A stretch of 24,381 bases of DNA from a virus. Below are positions 13,308-21,821 of this stretch, piece after piece; the stretch's first letter is position 1, and each line of letters opens with the position of its first letter. The DNA is taken from the IMG/VR virus record IMGVR_UViG_3300000930_000011, positions 1-24,381 of that record; one strand, 5' to 3'. Below the pieces are notes generated by a model. It saw nothing but the letters and a program-made list of their open reading frames with translations, searched no databases and was not told the DNA's origin. A program made the translations under genes and the position numbers.

Positions 13308-13909
13308 AGTTTCATGGCTTTGAGAACATAGGGTGGACGGAAAAACGAAGGTATGTCAAGATCATGTATAAGTGGATGGAAGACCATATAGGTCACATAG
13401 AGAACGAGGTTACAAGAGACTATGCACTAAGCAGGGCTATGAGATTCAAGGTAAGATTTTTTCCTACGACCATGTATAAGAAGATGTATGGCGAGTATGA
13501 CTGGAGAACCGGAGACACCGGAAACCTGTCAGATCTCATACCTCATGAGAAGGTAGGTCAGTTTGTCATAGATCTGTTCATACTGGACAACAATGACGAC
13601 ATGAGATTCGCATCAAACCTGATAATGATGAGTCACGGACTGGGACACGTGCTGCTGTACTCATATGACCATACCAGAAGGACTGAACTTACAGTGAATG
13701 ATGCCAGTGGTAACAGGAAAGGCAAGGTCTTGGCATGGCATACGGCAGCCGTGCATAATCGTACCGAGGCTATTGACAAGTCAGTCCAGAAACTAAACGA
13801 CAAGGAGATAGACAATCAGATATACTATCTGCAGACATGGCGCAGGTTTGGATTGAAATGGCGCAAGGTAATTTACAGGATGTATGACTTTAGGGATGAT
13901 CTTAACTAG
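13298..13909 (+). CDS. 203-aa protein with a degenerate zincin-like motif (HGLGH)
   Basis: Mostly helical and basic. In the middle, SNLIMMSHGLGHVLLYSYDH (residues ~108-127) closely resembles the active-site helix of zinc metallopeptidases (hhHELGHxLhy), except that the catalytic Glu is Gly. Further histidines follow in LAWHTAAVHNR and could include a third zinc ligand. The GGA codon differs by one base from GAA (Glu). Either this is an inactive zinc-binding relative, a mutated peptidase or a chance resemblance. It closes the accessory block before the connector genes, so a role in surface-layer degradation or virion maturation could be considered. Confidence 0.55.
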   Translation: MDIKFHGFENIGWTEKRRYVKIMYKWMEDHIGHIENEVTRDYALSRAMRFKVRFFPTTMYKKMYGEYDWRTGDTGNLSDLIPHEKVGQFVIDLFILDNNDDMRFASNLIMMSHGLGHVLLYSYDHTRRTELTVNDASGNRKGKVLAWHTAAVHNRTEAIDKSVQKLNDKEIDNQIYYLQTWRRFGLKWRKVIYRMYDFRDDLN

Positions 13910-13919
13910 TTGATGCGAT

Positions 13920-13934
13920 TACTTCTGTTTATTG
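13920..13934 (+). promoter_or_regulatory. TACTTCT-type promoter of the neck genes
   Basis: TACTTCTGTTTATTG begins 34 bases before the ATG at 13954. Confidence 0.75.
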
Positions 13935-13953
13935 TACAGTATAATATAATACC

Positions 13954-14286
13954 ATGGTGTATGGTACTGCTTCAACGGTCGAGACTCTGGTCTATGGTAC
14001 GGCGAAAGCGGTAACGCCTGCAGGAGTAACGTCAGCGTTACAGTCAGCAACGGATTTCATTAACGGTAAACTTAACATAAGAGTGGAACTTACGGGGGAC
14101 GATAAACCCATAAAGTTTGAATCAATAGCCAATCAGTTAGCCGCAGGCATGCTACAGGAACAGAGGGATCCTAGGGCAGAGTCACAACGCACTATCATGG
14201 GCAAGCAGATGCTAGATGATTTCATGGATCAGACAACTTCATCAAGAGGCGAATCTTATCACATTAGATTTGTATCACAGGATTGA
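13954..14286 (+). CDS. Putative head-tail connector protein
   Basis: 110 aa. It is helical, with an ATDFINGKLNIRVEL segment, then FESIANQLAAGMLQEQRDPRAES, similar in style to gp6-type connectors ('..d.iN..L... ..lAa..l......'). These form a ring under the portal that joins head to tail. The assignment rests mainly on length, helical content and position before a tail-terminator-like gene. Its stop overlaps the next start as TTGA. Confidence 0.55.
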   Translation: MVYGTASTVETLVYGTAKAVTPAGVTSALQSATDFINGKLNIRVELTGDDKPIKFESIANQLAAGMLQEQRDPRAESQRTIMGKQMLDDFMDQTTSSRGESYHIRFVSQD

Positions 14287-14822
14287 CAGTAACTATCAGA
14301 CACCTAGTAGGTACAAGAGAGCCTATGGATGTAACAATAGCAGCTCAGATAACCGAGAACTGGACAGCCGTAAACACGTCATCGATTACCCCTACCATAG
14401 AACCTCTGTCCTATATTCCTTCCATGGACGTAGAAGAGGACTTTCAGACCAATCCTAATATAATAAAGACATCAATCACCAACACCGAACGTATGACAGA
14501 AGATGAGCCTTTAGGGGATGACAGTCATTATTACAGAACCGAGGTAGTGATAGACGTTTGGGCTGAAACACCCACAATATTAGGTCTGTTTCAAGATGAG
14601 ATAAACCGTATTCTATGGGAGATAAGACCTAATGGTGCCACAAGGTTAAAAAAATCAGACGGTATAGACGGTGTATTGAATGTAGGTACTGAGAATTCTG
14701 AGATTGAAACGTTTGAAGATACTGAACTTACATGGGAGTATATAGGCACGGATGATGATTCCAATCTAAGGGTATCGTCACAGGGTTTATTGGAATGTAA
14801 TTGGTTCAAATTAAAAACATAA
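14283..14822 (+). CDS. Putative tail terminator / tail completion protein
   Basis: 179 aa from a TTG start that overlaps the previous stop (TTGA). The alpha/beta pattern includes HYYRTEVVIDVWAETPTILGLFQDEINRILWE, where a strand followed by an amphipathic helix matches the tail-terminator fold (strand '..v.v..wa.' then helix with 'l..ei.riL'). Such proteins cap the tail tube and join it to the connector. Its place directly before the tail tube gene supports this. Confidence 0.6.
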   Translation: MTVTIRHLVGTREPMDVTIAAQITENWTAVNTSSITPTIEPLSYIPSMDVEEDFQTNPNIIKTSITNTERMTEDEPLGDDSHYYRTEVVIDVWAETPTILGLFQDEINRILWEIRPNGATRLKKSDGIDGVLNVGTENSEIETFEDTELTWEYIGTDDDSNLRVSSQGLLECNWFKLKT

Positions 14823-14837
14823 TACTTCTTTATACAA
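14823..14837 (+). promoter_or_regulatory. TACTTCT-type promoter of the tail tube gene
   Basis: TACTTCTTTATACAA begins 37 bases before the ATG at 14860. Confidence 0.75.
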
Positions 14838-14859
14838 TTCATAACATTAAATAATCATA

Positions 14860-15774
14860 ATGGCAGCCCATAATATACAAACAAAACGCGATTTTGTAAA
14901 AGTCCTACAGTACAAAGGCGAAGGAGATACAGTAACCACACCTGCAAGTTACGGTGCGGCAATCACGTCTCCGACCTTTGTCGCAGTAGGAAAGGTTACA
15001 GACATAAATTTACAGCCTGATATACAACATTCAGACACAGACGTTTTGGGTAATGAAGATGTTATTGATGCTATTAAGACAATGGAAAACTACTCATTCA
15101 GCATATCATTTGAACTGACTGATACTACATTGATCAACTATGCCTTTTCACCTTCAGGTGGCGGTGCAGGATCAATAGACGAGTCACTAACAATGACGTT
15201 TTCTGAATATCTTAATGGAGTCGAGAATTACACAGCCATGTATGGTTGCAGACCTACCTCCTGTACGGTCAATCTGGACAGGGGAATATGGACGGCAACT
15301 ATGACATTCGCATGTAAGCAAATAACACTACCGTCCGCTACAAGTCCTTGGGCAAGTTCTTCACCGACATTCGTATCCGAATCATCAGCAGCAACATTAA
15401 CGCATACTGATGCAGGTGCAGATCCGTTCACATGGAACTCAGTGGTATACCCAGAGAGTAAATTTAGTGCAACAGTAACCAGAGGCATGGCAGTACAGGC
15501 AGTGAATGGAACATCACAGATCATTTATTGCAAAGCAAGCACAAGAAGAATCGACTTCTCAGTAGATGCTTTTGTTAAAGCAGTTACATTGGAAACAGAT
15601 TTCTTGGCAAAGACCGAAAGAACAGCAGGCTATTCCATATCAACTAGTCCTAACAAAGATTTCGCATTTGTCGACTGTGTAATTACCTCATATTCCAGAC
15701 AAAAAACTGCTTCCAATGCAGACGGATTCAGAGAATCCATCACCGCAAGAGCAGGTAGCGTAACTATAACATAG
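14860..15774 (+). CDS. Major tail tube protein
   Basis: 304 aa, all-beta, acidic, rich in Ser and Thr. Typical tube-protein features are FVAVGKVTDINLQPDIQHSD near the N terminus, MENYSFSISFELTDTTLI, repeated beta segments, and a C-terminal SPNKDFAFVDCVITSYSRQKT followed by FRESITARAGSVTI. It has its own late promoter and A-rich codon use, as expected for an abundant protein. No sheath gene follows, which supports a non-contractile siphovirus-type tail. It is longer than many tube proteins, probably from an added C-terminal beta domain. Confidence 0.75.
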   Translation: MAAHNIQTKRDFVKVLQYKGEGDTVTTPASYGAAITSPTFVAVGKVTDINLQPDIQHSDTDVLGNEDVIDAIKTMENYSFSISFELTDTTLINYAFSPSGGGAGSIDESLTMTFSEYLNGVENYTAMYGCRPTSCTVNLDRGIWTATMTFACKQITLPSATSPWASSSPTFVSESSAATLTHTDAGADPFTWNSVVYPESKFSATVTRGMAVQAVNGTSQIIYCKASTRRIDFSVDAFVKAVTLETDFLAKTERTAGYSISTSPNKDFAFVDCVITSYSRQKTASNADGFRESITARAGSVTIT

Positions 15775-15780
15775 GTATAG

Positions 15781-15788
15781 TTTAAATA
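15781..15788 (+). promoter_or_regulatory. TATA-type promoter (TTTAAATA)
   Basis: Begins 30 bases before the ATG at 15811. A T-rich run (15800-15810) ends right at the ATG and could terminate the abundant tail-tube transcript. Confidence 0.55.
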
Positions 15789-15810
15789 CCTTAGATTCCT
15801 TTTTTATTTT

Positions 15811-16206
15811 ATGATAGAAACTGACTACATAAACGGACAGCTGTTGGTCAAGCGTGGAGACAAGGTTGTAAATACTTTTAAATTTAAAGAATTTGTATCG
15901 GCAAAACAGTTTAAACCTGTAAATGATCTGAGAAATAAACTAGTCAAACTTGCGAACGGTCAAGATGTTAAGACAACAGAGCAAGAGGCAGATGAGATTA
16001 ATATAGAATTCTATACCAAGACAACAAACATAGGACTGGAAAATCCCATGTCATTTGAAGATGCGTGTGAGATATTGACAGTCGCGGAACTTGCAAAACT
16101 GAGTGAGGAAATACTTATTTTTTTAGTAAATTGGAGTTCGATAGAAGCGGTCAAGCAATACGCTCAGCAATTGTCGGAGACTACAAAGAAAGAAACAAAG
16201 CCTTAA
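15811..16206 (+). CDS. Tail assembly chaperone, short form (gpG-like)
   Basis: 131 aa. It lies between tail tube and tape measure, where siphoviruses encode the G/GT chaperone pair. It is helical with a conserved-looking EFVSAKQFKPVNDLRNKL start and an AELAKLSEEILIFLVNW segment. It contains a slippery heptamer (TTTTTTA, 16119-16125) in the correct reading phase, so a fraction of ribosomes should move back one base and make a longer product. The short form would coat the tape measure protein during tail assembly. Confidence 0.75.
   Translation: MIETDYINGQLLVKRGDKVVNTFKFKEFVSAKQFKPVNDLRNKLVKLANGQDVKTTEQEADEINIEFYTKTTNIGLENPMSFEDACEILTVAELAKLSEEILIFLVNWSSIEAVKQYAQQLSETTKKETKP
16119..16125 (+). 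promoter_or_regulatory. -1 ribosomal frameshift site TTTTTTA
   Basis: In the frame of the chaperone gene this reads T TTT TTA, a canonical X XXY YYZ slippery heptamer (the same heptamer as HIV-1 gag-pol). The -1 frame is open from here through 16367. Only weak downstream base pairing is visible, such as AGCG/CGCT, and no strong hairpin or pseudoknot. Confidence 0.75.
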
Positions 16207-16367
16207 ACGCGTTTCCTGAGATCTCGGATCTGTTACTGTTAAACAATTACGTGTCGGCAGGATATGGTACGATGGCTGAGGCTATAAGTCTGATAGACGA
16301 AAAAGGTCGTGACTATCTAAACAAATTACTTCGTGTTAAGATGATTCAACAAGAAGAAGCGGATTGA
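16125..16367 (+). CDS. Frameshift extension of the tail assembly chaperone (gpT-like part)
   Basis: After a -1 shift at 16119-16125, translation continues SKLEFDRSGQAIRSAIVG and ends at 16367, adding 80 residues to the first 105 of the chaperone for a ~185-aa GT-like fusion. The extension, with DYKERNKALNAF and YLNKLLRVKMIQQEEAD, is helical and charged like T domains that recruit the tape measure protein. An independent start at TTG 16131 exists but has no ribosome binding site or promoter. The stop overlaps the next start as TTGA. Confidence 0.7.
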   Translation, partial: SKLEFDRSGQAIRSAIVGDYKERNKALNAFPEISDLLLLNNYVSAGYGTMAEAISLIDEKGRDYLNKLLRVKMIQQEEAD

Positions 16368-17041
16368 CTTCTAGTATAACATTTGACAGTAATTGGAGGC
16401 AGATGATAAAGGATATGGAAAATTCCATTAGAAACAGTGACGATTATCAGCGTGAATTCGTGGATTTGCTTAGTCAGGGATTGTTAAAGATATGTAAGGA
16501 CTTGTCTCCCGTAAAGGACGGTCAGTTGAGGGACTCTTGGCAAATATCCAAAAAGTCATTGAAAGAGATAATAATAGAGACTGACATGGTTGATGCCTAT
16601 TCCAGAATTGTAGAAGGCATGCGTCCTCAGGTCATATATGCAAAGAACGCCAAGGCGATGCATTATTTCATAGGCAACAAGGAATTCTTTAGACAGAAGG
16701 TAGAGATACTTGGATCGCCTAAAAATGACTTCCTTCAGCCCGTATTGGACAAGGCTGTAGACAAGGTCATACATGATCTTAGTCTGGCGTTAATACCTAA
16801 ACATAACAAATTTTTTGCAAAAAGTATGAGTCCGTCACAGCCGCGTACAGGACATAAGAAGTTCGTCAACTCTAACCTGTCAAAGGCGGTAGGTCTTACA
16901 GGTACAAAGCGTAACACCAGAAGGGGAAGAGGCAGCGGTATGCAACGTGCCAAGACCGGACGCAAGTCATTCAAACGTACGTTATCCAGACGTAGACGTA
17001 CTGGAAAGTTCATTACTTCTAAAAACGTCAAGATTGGATAA
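16364..17041 (+). CDS. HK97 gp10-like tail/neck protein with Arg/Lys-rich tail
   Basis: 225 aa. The first ~145 residues match the HK97 gp10-like pattern: LSPVKDGQLRDSWQI ('P.dtG.LrdSi'), then AYSRIVEGMRPQVIYAKN ('YA..vE.G'), a central HYFIGNKEFF, and a C-terminal helix FLQPVLDKAVDKVIHDL. The last ~65 residues are extremely basic (KRNTRRGRGSG ... RKSFKRTLSRRRRTGK), unusual for the family and suited to nucleic-acid or acidic-surface binding. The chosen start is a TTG overlapping the previous stop (TTGA); an ATG 13 codons later (16403) is the alternative. Its place after the chaperone rather than before the tube is atypical. Confidence 0.65.
   Translation: MTSSITFDSNWRQMIKDMENSIRNSDDYQREFVDLLSQGLLKICKDLSPVKDGQLRDSWQISKKSLKEIIIETDMVDAYSRIVEGMRPQVIYAKNAKAMHYFIGNKEFFRQKVEILGSPKNDFLQPVLDKAVDKVIHDLSLALIPKHNKFFAKSMSPSQPRTGHKKFVNSNLSKAVGLTGTKRNTRRGRGSGMQRAKTGRKSFKRTLSRRRRTGKFITSKNVKIG
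17014..17020 (+). promoter_or_regulatory. TACTTCT element upstream of the tape measure gene
   Basis: TACTTCT begins 34 bases before the ATG at 17048, inside the 3' end of the preceding gene. It is followed by AAAAACG instead of a TATA-like segment, so it is a weaker candidate. Confidence 0.4.
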
Positions 17042-17047
17042 ATATTC

Positions 17048-20000
17048 ATGGTTGTTAACTCTAAAATTAAGGTAACAATAGACATAGTTGATGCCAACGG
17101 TAAGATTCAAACGTTTAAACAGAACCTAACTCAGGTCGGTACTGCCGGTCAAAAGGCAGGTATGCAAGTACAGCAAGGCATGCAACAAGCCACCTCTGGC
17201 ATTAATACCGCCAGTCAGTCCGCAGTAAAGGCATCAGTTAACTTTCAGACCATGGGTATGGGTATGCTCAACTTGTCCACGGCAGGTGTACAGACTTTCA
17301 CTTCATTCTCCAACTTGGACAGGGTTCAAAACAGAGCCGCCGCCTCGGCAGTAGGATTGCAAAGGGCACAGGATTTGTTAGCCCGTAAGTCAGAACAACT
17401 TACCAAGTTACAGGAAGCCGGAAACGGTGCAGGTAGGGATGCCGTATTAATTACAAAGGAGATAGCAACTGCAAGAGCAGATTTGGCAGTTAAGACAGAC
17501 AAACTAAAGATTGAAGAAGCCGCAGTGACGGACGTATATATGTTGTTCGCAGCAAACCTTATGAACGTCGGCGTGTCATCACTTATGATATATAAGACCG
17601 CTTTTGAAGGCGTGACCATAGCAACTGTTCGAGGAAAAATCGCAACCGTTGCAAACACAGTAGCAACTAGACTTGGATCTATAGAAAGATGGGCGGCAAG
17701 TAGATCATTAGCCGCTTCAACTCTAGGTCATACTACATTAATGACAGCACAAGGAGTACAGACAGTGGCAACTGTACAAGCCACAGTAGCAACTAGAGCA
17801 TTAAATCTTGCATTGGGTCCAGTAGGATTATTAATAATGGGTATATCAGCCGCATTGGTGGCATATGAAACTAATTTTATGGGATTCAAGGATGGCATTA
17901 ACGGATTCTTAGGTATTCAGAACGACTTTAATGCCGGAGTAGAAGACGGTACGGGTGCCATCAACGAGCAGACAGCCGCATTAAACAGTCAAAAGAAAGC
18001 CTTTGATGACCTGTCAACACCAATGCAGAACTATATCAGAATGAACGAGATAGCCGCAATACAGTCAAGAGATCCTAGCAGAATTAGACAGGTAGCTGAA
18101 CAGTTCAGAGGTTCCGGCTCGGGCTCGGGTTCGGGTTTTAGTCCGGGCGTCGGAAGCCCAAACTTTGGATCAGGCGGTGGAAACGGATCAGGAATATCAG
18201 CAGGCAGCGGTGGTTCCAGTGGAGCATTTATGTCTTCCAATACGGTTGGCGGTACGGATCCTTACGTGTCTTCCATTGGTGACGGCAAGTCAATTCCCGG
18301 AATAACGGCAAGTGAATTTATGGATTCCAAGCGCTTGGCATCAACAAATATAATGTATGGTACGGATGGAAAAGTCGCAGAGCCTACGCCGGATTCATTT
18401 TGGAACGCGTTAGGTCAGGCAATCAGCGGTGACGTAATAATATCAACCTCAAACAAGAAGATACTTGATGAAGAGATACAAAAACATAAGACCTTGCCAT
18501 CATATGATCACAAACCGTTTGACGGCAAACAATATTATTCAAGCAATCAGCAAGCCATGTACAGTGGGTTTAACGTTAGACAGTTAACCGCAGACATGGA
18601 AAAGAAAAATGCCGCAAAGTTCAGCTATGCAGATCCTATAGGCACTCCTGAACAGCAAATGTCTTTCTATAATTTACAGCCTAAGGATCAAGAAATACAG
18701 TTACGTTCGTTTATTGACATGTTCCCTGACGGATCAGGTACACAACTCATGTATATAGAAACATACGAAACCATGTACAACGAGACTGACGGATTCAGAA
18801 AGGTGTACAAAAAGGGCGGAGCGGTAGATCCTTCGGCTGAATTCAATGCACAACTTAACAAAGACTTTGCAGGCATGCCTAAAAATCAGTCAGCACATGA
18901 TCGTATGAATAGTGAATCCATATTTGACTTTGATCTGTCAAACCGTGAATTGGTTAAGAAAGGACTGGGTGTCGACATTGGTGTGATAGGTGACAGACTT
19001 AACACACATGATGCCATCAGACTGGGATCAATGCAAAAGTCTCTGGGAAAATTCAATGCACCTCACAGTAAATGGGTAACAGACGTAATGGAATTTGAAA
19101 CAAATATTCCTTACATTGTAGCAGGTTCGATGAACTTTGACGTAAAATCATTAAGAAAAAACATGGCTACAGGTGGCAGAACTGCAGAATTGCTAAGAGA
19201 GATAAGAAACTTTGGCGGAATTAACCGTGACGGTCAGACATCCGCTACTGCCATGTATCAGATACAGGACGTTGAAGAGAAAAGAATTGTAGGATATGAT
19301 CAGAAATCAGGCAAAGCCGTATTTGAGACTAGAATGGTAAGCGGATTAAACTGGGCTAGAAAGGCTGAATGGAAAGCAGAACTTGCATTTAACGATATGA
19401 TGGCAAACACCGGACTGGGTAACAGAATCAAGGCAGCCGGCAACGTGTTTGGTGTGACTCAACAACTTGGAGTGGGATACAGGTCTAATTTACCATCACC
19501 CGTACACTGGGCTAAATATGATACTACTACAGCAATGGCAAGAACGTTCGGATCGGACGAAATAGCCAAACAGGAGATGATAGATGCAAAAATCAGATTT
19601 GATATAAACATGGCAAGCGGAAGACCGGGTGGAATCATACCTTTCATCAATGCATACTATGAGGAAACTCAGCAGATAGCGGCAAGAAGCAACACAAGGG
19701 CTGCAGCCAAAACACAGTCAATAGGAATCGATTTTGATCCTAACGCTAACGAAGGCTGGTGGGAGAGAAGAGTGGCACCGGGAAGCAAGGGAGTTGTTAG
19801 ATTATACTGGAACAAGACGTCGCTCTCGTCAGAAGGACAGATAAGGGCAGACATACAGGCAAGTGCGTCCGTAAGCCTGCCAAGTGTGACAAGACTTATT
19901 GCAATATCTGAGTCGTTTGCCAACAACGGAAAATATACAAACTTTAACAACACCGCAATAACTCAGGATGCCATGGCAAAGCTGGGCATGACCGAACAGA

Positions 20001-20110
20001 CAGTGTTTGACATCAGGTTCGAGTCAACCAGAGGTGACAGGGAACTTGAAAACAGAATGAGACACATAGAACAGCAAGCCGCATCATCATCAGGGACGTC
20101 ACCGCTATGA
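17048..20110 (+). CDS. Tape measure protein
   Basis: 1020 aa, the longest gene. It sets tail length and is carried in the tail tube. It has an N-terminal Gln/Ala-rich helical region (QKAGMQVQQGMQQATSG), coiled coil with QLTKLQEAGNG, two hydrophobic segments (about residues 162-185 and 251-275, the latter LALGPVGLLIMGISAALVAY), and a Gly/Ser-rich linker (about 355-395). The large polar C-terminal part (~400-1020) has no recognised domain. By the usual rule of about 0.15 nm per residue, the maximum tail length would be near 150 nm, less if the C-terminal part is globular. Its stop overlaps the next start as ATGA. Confidence 0.85.
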   Translation: MVVNSKIKVTIDIVDANGKIQTFKQNLTQVGTAGQKAGMQVQQGMQQATSGINTASQSAVKASVNFQTMGMGMLNLSTAGVQTFTSFSNLDRVQNRAAASAVGLQRAQDLLARKSEQLTKLQEAGNGAGRDAVLITKEIATARADLAVKTDKLKIEEAAVTDVYMLFAANLMNVGVSSLMIYKTAFEGVTIATVRGKIATVANTVATRLGSIERWAASRSLAASTLGHTTLMTAQGVQTVATVQATVATRALNLALGPVGLLIMGISAALVAYETNFMGFKDGINGFLGIQNDFNAGVEDGTGAINEQTAALNSQKKAFDDLSTPMQNYIRMNEIAAIQSRDPSRIRQVAEQFRGSGSGSGSGFSPGVGSPNFGSGGGNGSGISAGSGGSSGAFMSSNTVGGTDPYVSSIGDGKSIPGITASEFMDSKRLASTNIMYGTDGKVAEPTPDSFWNALGQAISGDVIISTSNKKILDEEIQKHKTLPSYDHKPFDGKQYYSSNQQAMYSGFNVRQLTADMEKKNAAKFSYADPIGTPEQQMSFYNLQPKDQEIQLRSFIDMFPDGSGTQLMYIETYETMYNETDGFRKVYKKGGAVDPSAEFNAQLNKDFAGMPKNQSAHDRMNSESIFDFDLSNRELVKKGLGVDIGVIGDRLNTHDAIRLGSMQKSLGKFNAPHSKWVTDVMEFETNIPYIVAGSMNFDVKSLRKNMATGGRTAELLREIRNFGGINRDGQTSATAMYQIQDVEEKRIVGYDQKSGKAVFETRMVSGLNWARKAEWKAELAFNDMMANTGLGNRIKAAGNVFGVTQQLGVGYRSNLPSPVHWAKYDTTTAMARTFGSDEIAKQEMIDAKIRFDINMASGRPGGIIPFINAYYEETQQIAARSNTRAAAKTQSIGIDFDPNANEGWWERRVAPGSKGVVRLYWNKTSLSSEGQIRADIQASASVSLPSVTRLIAISESFANNGKYTNFNNTAITQDAMAKLGMTEQTVFDIRFESTRGDRELENRMRHIEQQAASSSGTSPL

Positions 20111-21819
20111 CCTTGACACCCAACTTTGATCCTACAGAGTCCGCACCAGAGGTATACATATATGACTATGACGGAGCGCTTGCATATACATATACGACCT
20201 CCAAGACACAGTCATCCCCCGTACAGGACTTTAGACTTACCGATCTTTCACTTACGGCACAGGCAAACGGATCATACGGTCATGCAACCCTGATGCTGGA
20301 AGACAACGCGGGAGTGCTTATAGACACGTCCGCACGTAAGAAATGTCTGATCAAGAGAGAGTATGACGTACAGATATATATGGGAAAGAACAATACGGGC
20401 AGAGTCAGGTGGTTCTATGGAAAGATAAAGTCAGCAAACGTAATAAGACCGGGAACCGCGTCACAAAGGATTCAGTTGAACTGCGTGGGATGGGGAGAGG
20501 TATTGAAATCAAAGATCACCACGATCAAGAGAAATCAGGCTAAGACCTCAAACGGAATCGATCTGGATGCAACTGACACGTCAACCAAGGTATACGAGCT
20601 TATTCAGGACATGTTCGATGACACGGATCACCTGTTTGACAATAACATTAATCCAATCAACACGTTCACACATACCACGGGTGACGAAGGAATATGTACC
20701 GAGTGTACCGACATATCGCTTGCAAACATCAACGAGTTGGGCAACACGTATGCTGGTTTCATATCCAGAGTGGTAGGTACTGCCAACGCGGACTGGCACA
20801 TCAACGCAGACAGACGCATAGTGGTAAGGGATCCGATCAACCACGATTCAGGATTCCTGATAACCAATAATCTAGCAGGGATAGACGCACAGAACTGGGA
20901 CTCTGGAAAGATAATGTATATAAAGGATTCGCCTTTCGCATGGGACGACTCTTCATATGATACCATGTACTCATGGATTCACGCTTACGGACATTTCGCA
21001 CCTTCACTGGGAGTCAAGGAAGAGTCTACGCCTAACGCCTCTGACAACGTGGATGACGAGTACGTATCCGTGCCGTTTACCACCCTAGTAGACAACGTTT
21101 TCAAGCTGGCTTTCAGAATGACCAAGACCGGAACTCCTGCTACAAACGCCACCATTGAGATCAGGGGAGATGACGGTACGGGAAAGCCTAACAACAACGA
21201 CATCAGACGTACCATAGTTATCACCAAGGAGATTCTGCAAGCCCTTGGAACCACCACACCTGCCCCGTGGTTTGAGGTACCCGTGTCACCAAAACTGGAA
21301 GTCAATCCCGGAGACAAGTTACACATAGTATTTGTCAAATATGGAACTGCCTCTCATACATACAACGTTAACTATCAGACAGGTGGAAGTCATTACCATG
21401 TTTCATCAGACGGTATAACTTGGTCTACCTCTACAGGCAAGTTAAACTTTAGAGTATATGATGCCAAGAGACTGCATACGTCAGTGGAGAATACAAATTT
21501 ATCTAAGATCCTGACCGAGCAGCGTGAGAAACTACTACCGATCAGAGCAGATCTTGAGGAACAGACCGTCAGACAGGCATTGTTGATAGCAGGAGAGACT
21601 CTGGGAAGAGAGAGAAGGGTTTATGAGAACATCGTATGTACGATGCCTGATGACAGAATACCTCTATCGTCTTATATACGTATGCAGGACATTCAGACCG
21701 GACTTGACATAAAGGCTACCATAGTGTCATATACCTTAGAGATGCATGCAGGTGATGCGGAAACTAACATAGGTGCCACATCCGTAAAACTTACTTTAGA
21801 CGACATACACGCAGTATAA
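20107..21819 (+). CDS. Baseplate hub / distal tail-like protein with inserted beta domain
   Basis: 570 aa. The N-terminal part (VYIYDYDGALAYTY, then LSLTAQANGSYGHATLMLED, then KCLIKREYDVQIYMGKN and VRWFYGKIKSANVIRPG) resembles the first hub domain of baseplate hub (gp27/GpD-like) proteins. The C-terminal part (EQTVRQALLIAGETLGRERRVY ... YIRMQDIQTGLDIKATIVSYTLEM) resembles the closing hub domain. Between them (about residues 300-450) lies a beta-sandwich insertion, with APWFEVPVSPKLEVNPGD and GSHYHVSSDGITWS, typical of carbohydrate-binding or appended virion domains. It is co-translated with the tape measure protein, as usual for tail-tip genes. Confidence 0.65.
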   Translation: MTLTPNFDPTESAPEVYIYDYDGALAYTYTTSKTQSSPVQDFRLTDLSLTAQANGSYGHATLMLEDNAGVLIDTSARKKCLIKREYDVQIYMGKNNTGRVRWFYGKIKSANVIRPGTASQRIQLNCVGWGEVLKSKITTIKRNQAKTSNGIDLDATDTSTKVYELIQDMFDDTDHLFDNNINPINTFTHTTGDEGICTECTDISLANINELGNTYAGFISRVVGTANADWHINADRRIVVRDPINHDSGFLITNNLAGIDAQNWDSGKIMYIKDSPFAWDDSSYDTMYSWIHAYGHFAPSLGVKEESTPNASDNVDDEYVSVPFTTLVDNVFKLAFRMTKTGTPATNATIEIRGDDGTGKPNNNDIRRTIVITKEILQALGTTTPAPWFEVPVSPKLEVNPGDKLHIVFVKYGTASHTYNVNYQTGGSHYHVSSDGITWSTSTGKLNFRVYDAKRLHTSVENTNLSKILTEQREKLLPIRADLEEQTVRQALLIAGETLGRERRVYENIVCTMPDDRIPLSSYIRMQDIQTGLDIKATIVSYTLEMHAGDAETNIGATSVKLTLDDIHAV

Positions 21820-21821
21820 TC

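Noticed and set aside
14860-15774. Tail sheath or contractile-tail assignment
   Set aside because: Only one tube-like protein is present, followed directly by the chaperone, with no sheath or contractile baseplate genes. A siphovirus-type tail fits better.
16131-16367. Independent 78-aa gene starting at TTG 16131
   Set aside because: No ribosome binding site or promoter is seen. The in-phase slippery heptamer just upstream explains the frame as a -1 extension of the chaperone.
18100-18240. Simple-sequence repeat as a genomic element
   Set aside because: The repeated GGCTCG/GGTTCG-type units encode the Gly/Ser linker of the tape measure protein; a protein feature is sufficient explanation.
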